NCBI RefSeq assembly: GCF_023618015.1
Contig: NZ_JAJKBJ010000001.1
Span: 434,001-498,000, forward strand
Direction of reading: 5' to 3'
From: Legionella maioricensis
GTDB taxonomy: Bacteria; Pseudomonadota; Gammaproteobacteria; Legionellales; Legionellaceae
DNA length: 64,000 bases
Shown: one piece after another, positions 7,747 to 16,968 of the stretch
Numbering within the stretch: position 1 is the stretch's first letter
How the letters are laid out: the number at the start of each line of letters is the position of its first letter
Position numbers and translations under genes: made by a program
Notes under the pieces: model-generated
Seen by the model: the letters and a program-made list of their open reading frames with translations, nothing else
Told to the model about the DNA's origin: nothing
Database searches by the model: none

Positions 7747-8634
7747 TTACAAAGTCCAACCCAAATTCGCCACCAGTAAATAAGAATCCCTTGTTTGATT
7801 CCCATATAAATTTTGGGTAACAGGCAGCCCGATACCCAATTGAAGAATCAATTTTTTTGAAGAAACCCATAACGAAGGCGTTATGTATACTACATTTCCT
7901 CCCGAGTTAAAATCGATGGCCCCATCGATTTTATTTCGCTGTGAATATTGCCCATCCGCTTCAACCATCCACGCAAACATCCATCCCTTGATGTTAATAA
8001 GGTGTCTTCCAAAACCACCCTGATAAAGAAATTGATTGCCAAACTTTGTGTCATTACGCTTCGTCGTTACTACGACCCCAGGTGATGCAAATGCGAACCA
8101 ATCGACATACATACGAGATAGTGTACCACCTATAAAAAAACTTGGGGACCCAAAACCCGTTGGTGGTTGTTTTTGAGCAGAGCCCGTAGGGAGCGTAAGA
8201 TTCATGACCAGGGTTGCTTGCTCTACAAAAGAAGACGTTTTTTTAGTATAAAAAGCATCTTCAAGTTGCAAAAAGGCATCTTCAAAGCCTGAAGATTTTT
8301 TTTCATTCTGCACATAACTCACAGCCATCGGTGCATTAATAAAAATTGATAAATCGTCGGTAATGCCATACAAAATACTGGGCATCACATCGACAAAATG
8401 TTTTTCTACCCCGGCAAAATCATCGGCAAATAGAAATAACAGTGTCTCATTTTTTTCAATAATATTTTGGCCAAAGCTGACTAAGGGACCGGGTTGTTGC
8501 GATAGAGGCAATGCAAAATTTCCAATCTTTGGTGGCTCATTGTCGGATTTTGTTTCTTTTTGAACTGGATGAGTACTGGCTCCATAAGTGAATAATGAAA
8601 TAAATAAGCCAATCGTGAACACAAATAATCTCAT
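7747..8634 (-). CDS. Outer-membrane beta-barrel protein, transporter-like
   Basis: 295 residues with a signal peptide (ending LFTYGAS). The mature part is rich in alternating aromatic strands and ends in an aromatic strand (LLVANLGWTL), typical of outer-membrane barrels. The segment MNLTLPTGSAQKQPPTGFGSPSFFIGG resembles the 'putative outer membrane transporter' family linked to aromatic degradation and many uncharacterised barrels. Substrate unknown. Operonic with the DUF4156 lipoprotein downstream. Confidence 0.75.
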   Translation of the reverse strand: MRLFVFTIGLFISLFTYGASTHPVQKETKSDNEPPKIGNFALPLSQQPGPLVSFGQNIIEKNETLLFLFADDFAGVEKHFVDVMPSILYGITDDLSIFINAPMAVSYVQNEKKSSGFEDAFLQLEDAFYTKKTSSFVEQATLVMNLTLPTGSAQKQPPTGFGSPSFFIGGTLSRMYVDWFAFASPGVVVTTKRNDTKFGNQFLYQGGFGRHLINIKGWMFAWMVEADGQYSQRNKIDGAIDFNSGGNVVYITPSLWVSSKKLILQLGIGLPVTQNLYGNQTRDSYLLVANLGWTL

Positions 8635-8985
8635 TAACTCATCCTAAGAGAAGTCCATAAAAAACGAGGGGCAATTAAGGTCTTTTGTAATTTCATAGAC
8701 TGTTCCATATCTGTTGCCGCATTTTGCCTGAAATTTATTAGGAGAACATCTTGCAATAATTCAACCATTAATCCTTAAGACTTCATTGAAGCTGATTTTA
8801 TCTCAATACATTGTAATTCATGACTGGCATGTTCTGGAAGCATCAAGACACTTTAACATTAGACCTTACCCTTAAGAATTAGCCCCCTGTGCTTATGGTT
8901 GTGCTATTATTTAACGATACAACAGTCCGTTATTAGTCATATTTATTCAACAGTAATCCTTATATTCATTGCAAGGAGCATCGAT
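8635..8985. other. Intergenic region without a recognised gene
   Basis: About 350 bases, AT-rich, between divergent genes. I see no convincing frame, repeat or RNA. It must hold the promoters of the barrel operon and of the lipoprotein at 8986, whose ribosome site AAGGAG lies at its right end. Confidence 0.5.
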
Positions 8986-9156
8986 ATGCAAATTCAGAGA
9001 GCATTTAAAATGGTTATTGCTTTAATGGCATTAGTATCAACTCTGCTATTTACCTCTTGTGCCTCATCAATAACGACCGCTAATTCACAAAGTAACTCCC
9101 AAACTGCTCATAATGGGTATGGAGGACACAATACTGGAGGGCTGGGCTGGCATTGA
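8986..9156 (+). CDS. Tiny lipoprotein, Gly/His tail family
   Basis: 56 residues: signal MQIQRAFKMVIALMALVS with lipobox LLFTSC, a Ser/Asn/Gln linker, then NGYGGHNTGGLGWH. It is the best intact copy of a family seen also at 5510 (frameshifted), 29133 and, more distantly, 29690. AAGGAG stands eight bases before the ATG at 8986; the longer frame start at 8899 adds a non-conserved stretch and is rejected. Probably anchored in the outer membrane. Function unknown. Confidence 0.8.
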   Translation: MQIQRAFKMVIALMALVSTLLFTSCASSITTANSQSNSQTAHNGYGGHNTGGLGWH

Positions 9157-9359
9157 TACGGGTGACCTATATGTCTTTTGATTTTCATAATCAAAACTCA
9201 TTAGAAGTGGTATAAATGGGTAGGAAGCTAACCCCACTTTTGCAAGTCCAAGCAGTAAACTGCTTCTCAACGCAATAAGCGGTCCCAGCAGATAATACAA
9301 TTCATCCAACGGGCATGCTGTTGACCTTGAAATAGAGAAACTTTGGTGTGTCTATCCGA

Positions 9360-9992
9360 TTAAAAAAGTTTGGGGATGAATGCAGGTGTTGCCTCTGCAT
9401 ACTGTTTATATTCTTCGCCAAATTCCCTAAAAGTCTCTTGTTCTTCTTTACGAGCCAGTTTCACATACATAGTGACCAGGATAGGAAACATAATTAAGGT
9501 CAGAATAGTCGGCCATTGCAATAAAAAACCGACCATTACGAGAATAAAACCATCATATTGCGGATGGCGAATTTTCTCATAAAGTCCTGTTGTGGCTAAT
9601 TGTTGTTTTTTCTGGGCACGATAAAGAGTACCCCATGCTGAAGCAATTATCCAAAGACCACCAAGGATGAACACAAAACTTAAGATATGAAATACATCAA
9701 AGTGCGGATCCCCTTTCAAGCCCAAAAGGGTATGGAGTAAATGGCCGCTGTCATGACCATATAAATTAATTCCAGGGTAATGTCTGGTAAGCCATCCTGA
9801 CAGCAAATAAATGGTTAAAGGAAAGCCATACATTTCGGTAAAATAGGCCACCACAAAGGCAGAAAAAGCCCCAAATGTGCGCCAATCACGCCCTGTTTTA
9901 AATTGAGTAAAGCTGTAAGCAAATAAAATGAAAATCGCCGAATTGACAATGACCAATAGCCAGAAGCCATAGGCATAAGAAGTATGCTCCAT
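9360..9992 (-). CDS. Isoprenylcysteine-carboxyl-methyltransferase-like membrane protein
   Basis: 210 residues with five or more membrane helices and the C-terminal signature of the ICMT/phospholipid-methyltransferase fold: GLYEKIRHPQYDGFILVM (SAM site RHPxYxG), then a pair of glutamates in KEEQETFREFGEEYKQY. Bacterial members methylate unknown small or lipid substrates. The gene follows the DUF2933 gene by five bases and belongs to the same run as fabI-ackA-pta-phaC, a combination that recurs with PHB genes. Exact substrate cannot be told. Confidence 0.88.
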   Translation of the reverse strand: MEHTSYAYGFWLLVIVNSAIFILFAYSFTQFKTGRDWRTFGAFSAFVVAYFTEMYGFPLTIYLLSGWLTRHYPGINLYGHDSGHLLHTLLGLKGDPHFDVFHILSFVFILGGLWIIASAWGTLYRAQKKQQLATTGLYEKIRHPQYDGFILVMVGFLLQWPTILTLIMFPILVTMYVKLARKEEQETFREFGEEYKQYAEATPAFIPKLF

Positions 9993-9997
9993 CGTTG

Positions 9998-10294
9998 TTA
10001 CTCCTTGTTCTCAGATGAATGATTATCCTCGTCATCAGGCTTTTGATGATGAGGCTTGTCTCCATGCCCACCATGTCCTTTATGCATGAACAGATGCATC
10101 AGTGGGCAGAGTAAGATGAGGAGCAAAAAAGGTGAGGCACCTAGAAAACTGGCGATATGAGCCCCATGCTCAGTAATGAGATAATATCCGATAATGACAA
10201 TGATAATTAGTGCAATCACCCCAGGAGCAGTGCGCCAAAAGTGTTGCTCTTCTTGGGGCTTTTGTTGTGGGTGATGCTGATGTTCCGATGACAT
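9998..10294 (-). CDS. DUF2933 small membrane protein
   Basis: 98 residues. His-rich N-terminus (SSEHQHHPQQKP), two hydrophobic helices with an intervening ITEHGAHIASFLGASP loop, then PLMHLFMHKGHGGHGDKPHH and an acidic tail. This is the DUF2933 family, common next to copper and silver resistance genes. The ATG at 10294 follows GGGAG by eight bases; a GTG three codons earlier is less likely. His and Met residues near the membrane suggest metal contact, by inference. Confidence 0.85.
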   Translation of the reverse strand: MSSEHQHHPQQKPQEEQHFWRTAPGVIALIIIVIIGYYLITEHGAHIASFLGASPFLLLILLCPLMHLFMHKGHGGHGDKPHHQKPDDEDNHSSENKE

Positions 10295-10315
10295 GATGTT
10301 CACTCCCTTATTGAA

Positions 10316-11071
10316 TTAGTCTTTAATATTATAGCCGCCATCCACATAGATAATTTGGCCGGTAATGGTTCGGGCTTGATTGGATACAAGAAAAGCTGTG
10401 GCCTCACCAATCGCATCTATAGTGACCAGCTGATGCAGAGGGGCTTCTTGGGCGGCTTTTTCCATCAAACTATCAAAATCCGCCAATCCTGATGCCGCAC
10501 GTGTATTGATTGGGCCAGGGGAGATGGCATTGACTCTAATCTTTTTGCTGCCAAGCTCCATGGCCAGATAGCGTACTGTTGTTTCCAATGCCGCTTTGAC
10601 CGGCCCCATGAGATTGTAGTTTTTTACCACTTTGTCAGCACCATAATAACTCATGGTGATTATTGAGCCCCCATCGGTCATTAGCGGTTCAGCAGCCTTT
10701 ACCAAGCGGATGAACGAATGACACGAGACATCCATGGCAATCCCAAAGCCATCGCGTGAACAATCCACGACACGACCTTGTAAATCAGACTTAGGCGCAA
10801 AGGCAATGGCATGAATCATAAAATCCAGCGTTCCCCAGTTAGTTTTGATGCGCTGAAACAAGGCCTCTAATTGTGAATCATCGGTGACATCAAGAGGCAT
10901 AAAGATTGGACAAGAAAGTCTATTTACTAAGGGCTGCACATACTGTTTTGTTTGCTCATTCTGATAGGTTATGGCCAATTCAGCGCCTGTTTCAGACAAC
11001 ACTTTAGCACATCCCCAAGCGATGGAATGTTCGTTCGCCACCCCAACAATCAATCCTTTTAAATGTGTCAT
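10316..11071 (-). CDS. fabI: Enoyl-ACP reductase (NADH), FabI type
   Basis: 251 residues, the usual FabI length. Diagnostic features: N-terminal LIVGVANEHSIAWGCAKVL (divergent Rossmann nucleotide site), catalytic Tyr-x6-Lys in YNLMGPVKAAL, and ISPGPINTRAASGL. FabI performs the last reduction step of fatty-acid elongation. Here it is the last gene of the phaC - maoC/pta - ackA run, overlapping ackA by four bases. It is presumably an extra copy that supplies or competes for acyl substrates in PHB metabolism; the chromosome should hold the essential copy elsewhere (inference). Confidence 0.93.
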   Translation of the reverse strand: MTHLKGLIVGVANEHSIAWGCAKVLSETGAELAITYQNEQTKQYVQPLVNRLSCPIFMPLDVTDDSQLEALFQRIKTNWGTLDFMIHAIAFAPKSDLQGRVVDCSRDGFGIAMDVSCHSFIRLVKAAEPLMTDGGSIITMSYYGADKVVKNYNLMGPVKAALETTVRYLAMELGSKKIRVNAISPGPINTRAASGLADFDSLMEKAAQEAPLHQLVTIDAIGEATAFLVSNQARTITGQIIYVDGGYNIKD

Positions 11072-12216
11072 CTGCTTTTTTCCTCGACATTTTCAAGAAG
11101 AGGCATCGTATGCATCGCCATGATTCGTTCTTCATTCGCCGGGATAATGCGCGTTTCAAATGGCTTAAGAAAGGCAAGATGGTGTAATACCTTATCACGC
11201 ACAAAGACTGAGTTTTCACCAATTCCCCCAGTAAACACAATGCCATCAACACCACCCAATGCCACCGCCATCATCCCCATCCATTGGGCAGTTCGCATAC
11301 AAAAATAATTGAGTGCAAATCGTGCTTCAGGCTCGCTACTGTCTTGCAACAGACGGACATCCTGCGTCCAATGCGACAATCCAAGAAGTCCAGACTCATG
11401 ATAAAGGATAGACTCTATTTCCTCAGGAGGCAGATGAAGCTCACGCAGCATATAAATCACAGCACCCGGATCAAGACTGCCACAGCGTGTGCCCATCGGT
11501 ACGCCATCAAGGGCTGTCATGCCCATAGTCGTATCCACACTGATGCCATGTTGCATCGCACAGAGACTTGCACCATTGCCAAGATGGGCTGCGATAATTC
11601 GTCCACATGCTAATTTGGGTTCATTTTGCTGTAAGGTATGAGCAATCCATTCGTATGAAAGACCATGAAAACCATAACGACGAATGCCTTGGTCGCGCAG
11701 TGTTTGTGGTAAGGCATATTCTGTAAACAAAGGCTCGTGATGGGCATGAAAGGCGGTATCAAAACACGCGATTTGCATGATATCTGGCCTAAGTTCGCTA
11801 ATCATTTTAATTGCCGCAAGGTTATGCGATTGATGCAAGGGGGCTAAGGGACATAATTCCTCCAGTTGGACCATCACGTCCGGGGTGATGCGCACACTAC
11901 GGGTGAAGCAAGTACCGCCATGAACTACTCGATGAGCTACCGTACTCACCTGCCAGCTTTGATTTTGCGCTTCCATCCAGTGCAGAATAAAATGCAAGGC
12001 ACTTTCAGGCGTAGCGTCAGCAGGAAATGCTGTGGTATCCGCATGATTCTGAGTGTGCGTTTCATGGGTTACTGTAAATAAGGGTTTGCTCCCTAAATCA
12101 TACACTTTGCCTTGAGCAAGAAGTGGTAGCGTTGGCTCCTTAGAAAACACTTGGAATTTTACACTGGAGGAGCCTGCATTAATCACCAAAATACACTCTT
12201 TTGTCTTAGGTATCAT
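11068..12216 (-). CDS. ackA: Acetate kinase
   Basis: 382 residues, slightly shorter than the usual 400. Contains the first kinase signature LVINAGSSSVKFQVF, the second signature YGFHGLSYEWIA, IAAHLGNGASLCA and DTTMGMTALDGVPMGTR, and the late GIVFTGGIGENS. Makes ATP and acetate from acetyl-phosphate, or the reverse. The gene overlaps the pta fusion upstream and fabI downstream by four bases each, so the set is strictly co-translated. With the (now broken) phosphoketolase of this island it would form a short acetyl-phosphate route. Confidence 0.96.
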   Translation of the reverse strand: MIPKTKECILVINAGSSSVKFQVFSKEPTLPLLAQGKVYDLGSKPLFTVTHETHTQNHADTTAFPADATPESALHFILHWMEAQNQSWQVSTVAHRVVHGGTCFTRSVRITPDVMVQLEELCPLAPLHQSHNLAAIKMISELRPDIMQIACFDTAFHAHHEPLFTEYALPQTLRDQGIRRYGFHGLSYEWIAHTLQQNEPKLACGRIIAAHLGNGASLCAMQHGISVDTTMGMTALDGVPMGTRCGSLDPGAVIYMLRELHLPPEEIESILYHESGLLGLSHWTQDVRLLQDSSEPEARFALNYFCMRTAQWMGMMAVALGGVDGIVFTGGIGENSVFVRDKVLHHLAFLKPFETRIIPANEERIMAMHTMPLLENVEEKSR

Positions 12217-13622
12217 TTAATCTTCCCTGCCTTGCGTGCGGCGGCCATTTTGACGGCCAAGGCACAAGAGAAGAGCCTGGTTCGTAAGGAATCGGCGCGA
12301 CTTACTAAAATGATGGGCACACGTGCACCTAAAACAATCCCGGCAGCATCTGCATGTCCTAAGAAAGTGAGCTGCTTTGCCAAAATGTTACCTGATTCAA
12401 TTTCAGGGACGAGTAGAATATCGGCATCCCCTGCAACCGTTGAGACAATACCCTTATCCTCGGCAGCCTGCTTGCTGATAGCATTATCAAATGCCAGTGG
12501 GCCATCGAGAATACCATCGGTGATTTGGCCGCGATCCGCCATTTTACACAAGATTGCGGCATCAACGGTCGCCTGCATCTTAGGATTAACCAACTCTACC
12601 GCGGCAAGGATAGCGACTTTGGGCTTTTTATCTTCACCGCATAAGACACGCCACAGATTAATCGCGTTTTGACAGATATCGGCCTTCTCACTCGTACTGG
12701 GAGCAATATTAATTGCCGCATCCGTAATAATGAGTGGTTTATGATAAGACGGGACATCCATGACATAGGCATGGCTAATCCGGTATTGAGTACGCAGGTT
12801 GGAGGTGGTCGGCACGATGGCGGCTAACAACTCATGGGTGGTCAAAGCACCTTTCATGATGGCATCAACTTCACCAAGCGCTGCTAATTCCACCGCTTTA
12901 CTGGCTGCGGCATCACTGTGTTCCGTATCAATGAGCTCCCATTGAGTAATGTCAATTTTTGCCTCGGTGGCTGCTGATTTAATTTTTTCTTTTGGGCCAA
13001 TTAAAACAGGAATCATGAGTTTGGCCTTCACCGCATCAGTCACTGCTTCCAGCACATTGGCCTTTACCGGATGAACCACAGCGGTACGAACCGGTGTCAT
13101 GCACTGGCACGTTTGAATAATGGCCTGAAACCGGTCATGATTATGAATTTCGACTTGGGGTAGGCTCGCTCTAGGCACTCTTATTTTTTGCGTTGGGGCC
13201 ATCACCGTAGCCAAGCCTTCGACCACGATTTCACCACGCTGATTCACACCCTTACAGTCCAAGGTGACGATGGCTTGCTTCGCCCGTTTGTCACGCACAA
13301 TGAGGGTGATGGTAATCTTATCGCCAATCCGTACTGGTTTCTTAAATTGGACATCTTGCTCCAGATAAATCGTTCCAGGTCCCGGTAAGATGGTTCCAAG
13401 CAATGCCGAAATCAGGGAACCCGACCACATGCCATGACCCACAATACCATGAAAAATGTCGCTTTGGGCGAATTTGGGATCCATGTGCGCCGGATTCACA
13501 TCACCGGACATGGCCGCAAAAAGCTCAATGTCCTCTTGAGTGAGCGTCCTGCTGAGACTCGCCTGCTGCCCAAGGATGAGCTCATCAAAAGTGACATTCT
13601 CCAGAAATTCCTTATCCATCAT
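12213..13622 (-). CDS. Fused MaoC-type enoyl-CoA hydratase / phosphate acetyl(butyryl)transferase
   Basis: 469 residues in two domains. Residues about 1-145 are a MaoC/PhaJ-like (R)-specific hydratase with the hydratase-2 motif (SGDVNPAHMDPKFA, then GIVGHGMWSGSLISALLG). Residues about 155-469 are a phosphotransacetylase (AIMKGALTTHELL, VELVNPKMQATVDAA, DGPLAFDNAISKQAA, AGIVLGARVPIILVSRADS). The fused protein can hydrate crotonyl-type CoA esters for PHB monomers and exchange acetyl-phosphate with acetyl-CoA. Such bifunctional proteins are known beside ackA and PHB genes. Starts seven bases after the phaC stop. Confidence 0.93.
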   Translation of the reverse strand: MMDKEFLENVTFDELILGQQASLSRTLTQEDIELFAAMSGDVNPAHMDPKFAQSDIFHGIVGHGMWSGSLISALLGTILPGPGTIYLEQDVQFKKPVRIGDKITITLIVRDKRAKQAIVTLDCKGVNQRGEIVVEGLATVMAPTQKIRVPRASLPQVEIHNHDRFQAIIQTCQCMTPVRTAVVHPVKANVLEAVTDAVKAKLMIPVLIGPKEKIKSAATEAKIDITQWELIDTEHSDAAASKAVELAALGEVDAIMKGALTTHELLAAIVPTTSNLRTQYRISHAYVMDVPSYHKPLIITDAAINIAPSTSEKADICQNAINLWRVLCGEDKKPKVAILAAVELVNPKMQATVDAAILCKMADRGQITDGILDGPLAFDNAISKQAAEDKGIVSTVAGDADILLVPEIESGNILAKQLTFLGHADAAGIVLGARVPIILVSRADSLRTRLFSCALAVKMAAARKAGKIK

Positions 13623-13629
13623 TGTTCCT

Positions 13630-15426
13630 TTATTTCTGCATCACATAACTGCCAGGAGCTAAAGGCAGCGCGTTATCGATGGCAGGCGGGGAAATCCGCT
13701 TTGGGGTATCTTGCCGCACCAGCCAATCATGTAAAGCGTGCCACCAGGAATCTTCTCGCTTTTCTGCTTTATTTAACCAGCGAGAAGGACTTAAATAAGC
13801 GTCACCCTTTTTGCGTTCATGAATACGATAATAACATCCGGGACGACCTGGTTCGCTGACAACCCCTGCATTATGCCCACCACTGGTCAAAATAAAGGTG
13901 GTATCACCATTAGCCATCAGATGAATTTTATATACCGATTGCCAAGGCGCCACGTGGTCTTTTTCAGTACCTACCGCAAAAATGGGCAATTGAATGTTTT
14001 CAGCAGCAACCGGCTCGCCTTCCACGGTGAAGCGTCCTTCAGCAAAATCATTGTTTAAGAAGAGCTTTTCAAGGTATTCACTATGCATTTTGTAAGGCAT
14101 ACGGGTGGCATCTGCGTTCCACGCGAGCAAATCAATGGTGCCGCGGCGCACCCCGTGCATGTAATCCTGAATCATTTTAGACCAAATCAAATCATAGGCA
14201 CGCAACATCTGAAAGGAGCCCGCCATTTGTTTGGTATCAAGATAGCCTTGCTCCCACATCATGTTCTTGAGAAAAGCAACTTCACTGTCGGTGACAAAAA
14301 GCATCAATTCCCCCGCTTCGGTGAAATCGCCTTGCGCAGCAAGTAACGTGAGACTGTTAAGACGATTATCCCCATCGCGTGCCATTGCAGCTGCCGTAAT
14401 CATTGCCAATGTGCCACCTAAACAGTAGCCCATCAGATTGATTTTTGTTTGCGGCAACAAAGCAGAAACCGCATTCATGGCCGCCATTGCCCCTTGTCGG
14501 TAATAATCATCCATCCCTAAATCACGATCGTCGCCATTGGGGTTACGCCATGAAATAATAAACACGGTGTGCCCCTGACCAACAAGCCATTTAACCAGTG
14601 AATTATTGGGGGATAAATCCAAAATATAATATTTCATAATCCATGCTGGAATTATTAACACCGGCTCTTTAAATACCGTTTTGGTTTGTGGCTCATATTG
14701 AATGAGTTCAATTAAATGATTCTGAAAGACCACACGTCCTGGAGTAATCGCTACACCCTTACCGGGTATAAACTCTTCCGCGCCAGCAGGTGGTGCACCG
14801 ATTAGCCTATCGAGCATGTCCTGAATCGCTAGTTCAGTGCCATGAATCAAATTAAATCCATTGGAATGAATCGTTTCGTAGAACAAATCAGGGTTAGTCC
14901 AGGCAAAATTAGAGGGAGAACATGCATCAAGGAATTGGCGTGCCCAAAAAGAAACAGTGCGTTCAACCGATTTAGGCAATCCTGGAACCTGGGTTGTGGC
15001 ACGTCGCCACCAATCTTCAACTTGCAGAAATTGCTCGGCAAACAACCGCCAGGGCATGGCTTGCCAGCTTTCTTTATGAAAGCGAACGTCTTTACCCCCT
15101 GCAGCACGGTCCACGCAGAGCACATTATTAATGCAATCATGCGCATGCAAAGCTGGATAAAGTGCTAACTCCAATAAGAGTCCGGGTGACTGTTCCAATT
15201 GCACTAGCCAAGAAAAGAAGGCAATCCTCAGAGCTGCTGGGCTCATTCCTGCTGTTGCCTTACCCAGATTTGCCTGAAAAAATTGAGTGAGAAAGCTAAA
15301 AAAATGAGCGATTTCATCTGAATTGCTAACCGAGCAACACGGCATAGAGGCATTTGATGACGTCAGTTCCTTCTGCGAAGTTGGTGTCTCTTCATTGGAG
15401 CAGCATTTTTTCCTTGGTTCATTCAT
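13630..15426 (-). CDS. phaC: Class I poly(3-hydroxyalkanoate) synthase
   Basis: 598 residues, the class I length. The lipase-like box GYCLGGTLAMI holds the catalytic Cys. The charge partners are Asp in TEKDHVAPWQSVYKI and His in SGGHNAGVVSEPG. The N-terminal half contains WARQFLDACSPSNFAWTNPDL, a class I hallmark. Polymerises (R)-3-hydroxybutyryl-CoA into storage granules. First gene of a co-directional run with the hydratase/Pta fusion, ackA, fabI, DUF2933 and the methyltransferase-like gene. A Cys- and Ser-rich N-terminal extension (about 40 residues) is unusual. Confidence 0.96.
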   Translation of the reverse strand: MNEPRKKCCSNEETPTSQKELTSSNASMPCCSVSNSDEIAHFFSFLTQFFQANLGKATAGMSPAALRIAFFSWLVQLEQSPGLLLELALYPALHAHDCINNVLCVDRAAGGKDVRFHKESWQAMPWRLFAEQFLQVEDWWRRATTQVPGLPKSVERTVSFWARQFLDACSPSNFAWTNPDLFYETIHSNGFNLIHGTELAIQDMLDRLIGAPPAGAEEFIPGKGVAITPGRVVFQNHLIELIQYEPQTKTVFKEPVLIIPAWIMKYYILDLSPNNSLVKWLVGQGHTVFIISWRNPNGDDRDLGMDDYYRQGAMAAMNAVSALLPQTKINLMGYCLGGTLAMITAAAMARDGDNRLNSLTLLAAQGDFTEAGELMLFVTDSEVAFLKNMMWEQGYLDTKQMAGSFQMLRAYDLIWSKMIQDYMHGVRRGTIDLLAWNADATRMPYKMHSEYLEKLFLNNDFAEGRFTVEGEPVAAENIQLPIFAVGTEKDHVAPWQSVYKIHLMANGDTTFILTSGGHNAGVVSEPGRPGCYYRIHERKKGDAYLSPSRWLNKAEKREDSWWHALHDWLVRQDTPKRISPPAIDNALPLAPGSYVMQK

Positions 15427-15790
15427 GTCGTATATCCGTCCTTGGTATAATTATGAATCAGGGTTGTAGTCTTGGGTGGCTCAATTGGCTCCAGCGATTT
15501 GCTTCTAATTTCTGCTCACTAAAACAAAAAACGTTTTCGCAAATTCAATGAATCCATTAGAATCATAGCATAATCATGATGCAATAAATTCTTCTGGGCC
15601 CTTCTCCTTAGTATTTATATTTAATTTATGTCGTAAATTTACGTAACGCAATATGGCGACTCGCAGATTTACGAGTTATAACGAATTAAAAAAATAAGGC
15701 TGTTGATTTGACTTAGAGCCTTTGTGATTGCCTCCATTTATTGTCCAGTAATTAAAGTAGCGTAGCGCTGAAGTTGTAATGATTTGTATT
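15427..15790. other. Intergenic region without a recognised gene
   Basis: About 360 bases upstream of phaC, so its promoter should lie here. A perfect 12-base palindrome CGTAAATTTACG occurs at 15632-15643 and a short inverted repeat ACTCG...CGAGT at 15659-15676. They may be binding sites for an unknown regulator. No gene seen. Confidence 0.4.
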
Positions 15791-16903
15791 TTATGTGAAC
15801 CTAAAAATCCCCTCTAAAGCAAATGATTGTTGATTGTGACTTGTTGTAATATCGTTTTTATTCAGAAAAGAACTGACGTTAGAAAAATCACGTCGAGTTT
15901 CTGCACGAAACTCAAGATTTTTAATAGGAAAATAGCTCAATGTTACAGTGAGCTCATCCCAAGTTTGAGCGACTCCCGTGCGATAACCATTTCTATCAGA
16001 AAAAATTTCTCCACGTAAGGAGGTTCGCCATTTCTGATTCAATTGATAATTCATATATCCAGCAATGCCTTGCCAGACTGCTTCTGCTATAGTGCCATTT
16101 GGAAGCGCGGCTTTCGTTTGTAGCGCACCATCATAGTTAATTACAAAACTTAACTGTTCCGTGATTGTGAGCGTGGCAATTAAATCAATCAGAGAGCGCT
16201 GCCCTGTAGGACCGCTTGATGTCCTTTCAGCAACACGCTGTTGACCCGAATAAGCATAAGCTGCTAAAGAAAACTTGGGGTTAAACGTATATGAGGCGCC
16301 CAATTCAATAGTTTTCTGACGGCTGGTATCACGAATATTGTCCCAGCCATTATTGATACCGCCTACCAAGGTGAGTTGATTGTTTGGAATATAGGAAACT
16401 CTAAATCCCGTCACGGTAAAAGGTTCTGCATAACCCCAAAGAATAGAGCGAGAAAAATTGGTATCATTATAAGAAAAGAGATTTTCAGCACCGGCTAATT
16501 CAATAAAACTTCCTCCCATGAAAGTCAAAGAACCGCTTGCATACTGCATATAAGCTTGTGGCATTGCAAAGGAACGAATATTCCAACCATAGGGTGCAAA
16601 AATATTGGGATCACTTCCTGCTACAGGCGTCATTAAACCGCCAAACCCTTGTTGCGGTTGATACGCCAAGGTAATACCCGCTTGTTGGAGTGTTAATCCA
16701 TTCGGGTTGATGTCAAAGACGCGATCATAGGTGCCACTAGCAAACTTATTGCTGTTTTGAAGATAATTATAGGAACCATCAACATAACCCGAGAATTTGA
16801 AGTCAGATGGAGGTTTCGCTGTCGAAGGAGCGTGTTGCATCTTGGCTAAGGCTATTCCGGGTACTAAAAAAATAAATAGGATCAAAACCATTCGCTGATG
16901 CAT
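15791..16903 (-). CDS. Outer-membrane porin, OmpL/BBP2-like
   Basis: 370 residues with a clear signal peptide (MHQRMVLILFIFLVPGIALA). The mature protein starts with a strand KFSGYVDGSYNYLQN and shows regular amphipathic strands up to the terminal aromatic FALEGIFRFT, the sorting signal of outer-membrane barrels. The pattern fits the putative beta-barrel porin-2 (OmpL-like) family. It stands just after the cus operon on the same strand (66 bases), so it may be co-regulated with metal efflux. Substrate unknown. Confidence 0.8.
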   Translation of the reverse strand: MHQRMVLILFIFLVPGIALAKMQHAPSTAKPPSDFKFSGYVDGSYNYLQNSNKFASGTYDRVFDINPNGLTLQQAGITLAYQPQQGFGGLMTPVAGSDPNIFAPYGWNIRSFAMPQAYMQYASGSLTFMGGSFIELAGAENLFSYNDTNFSRSILWGYAEPFTVTGFRVSYIPNNQLTLVGGINNGWDNIRDTSRQKTIELGASYTFNPKFSLAAYAYSGQQRVAERTSSGPTGQRSLIDLIATLTITEQLSFVINYDGALQTKAALPNGTIAEAVWQGIAGYMNYQLNQKWRTSLRGEIFSDRNGYRTGVAQTWDELTVTLSYFPIKNLEFRAETRRDFSNVSSFLNKNDITTSHNQQSFALEGIFRFT

Positions 16904-16968
16904 AGTGAATCATCCTAGTTATGAAACACCAGGACCATTTGTTGGGAAGTGTTCTGGATATTCATCAC

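Noticed and set aside
9085-9309. 74-codon minus-strand frame overlapping the lipoprotein at 8986
   Set aside because: Antisense to a well-supported gene and without ribosome site, although the part 9190-9309 could hold a decayed gene.
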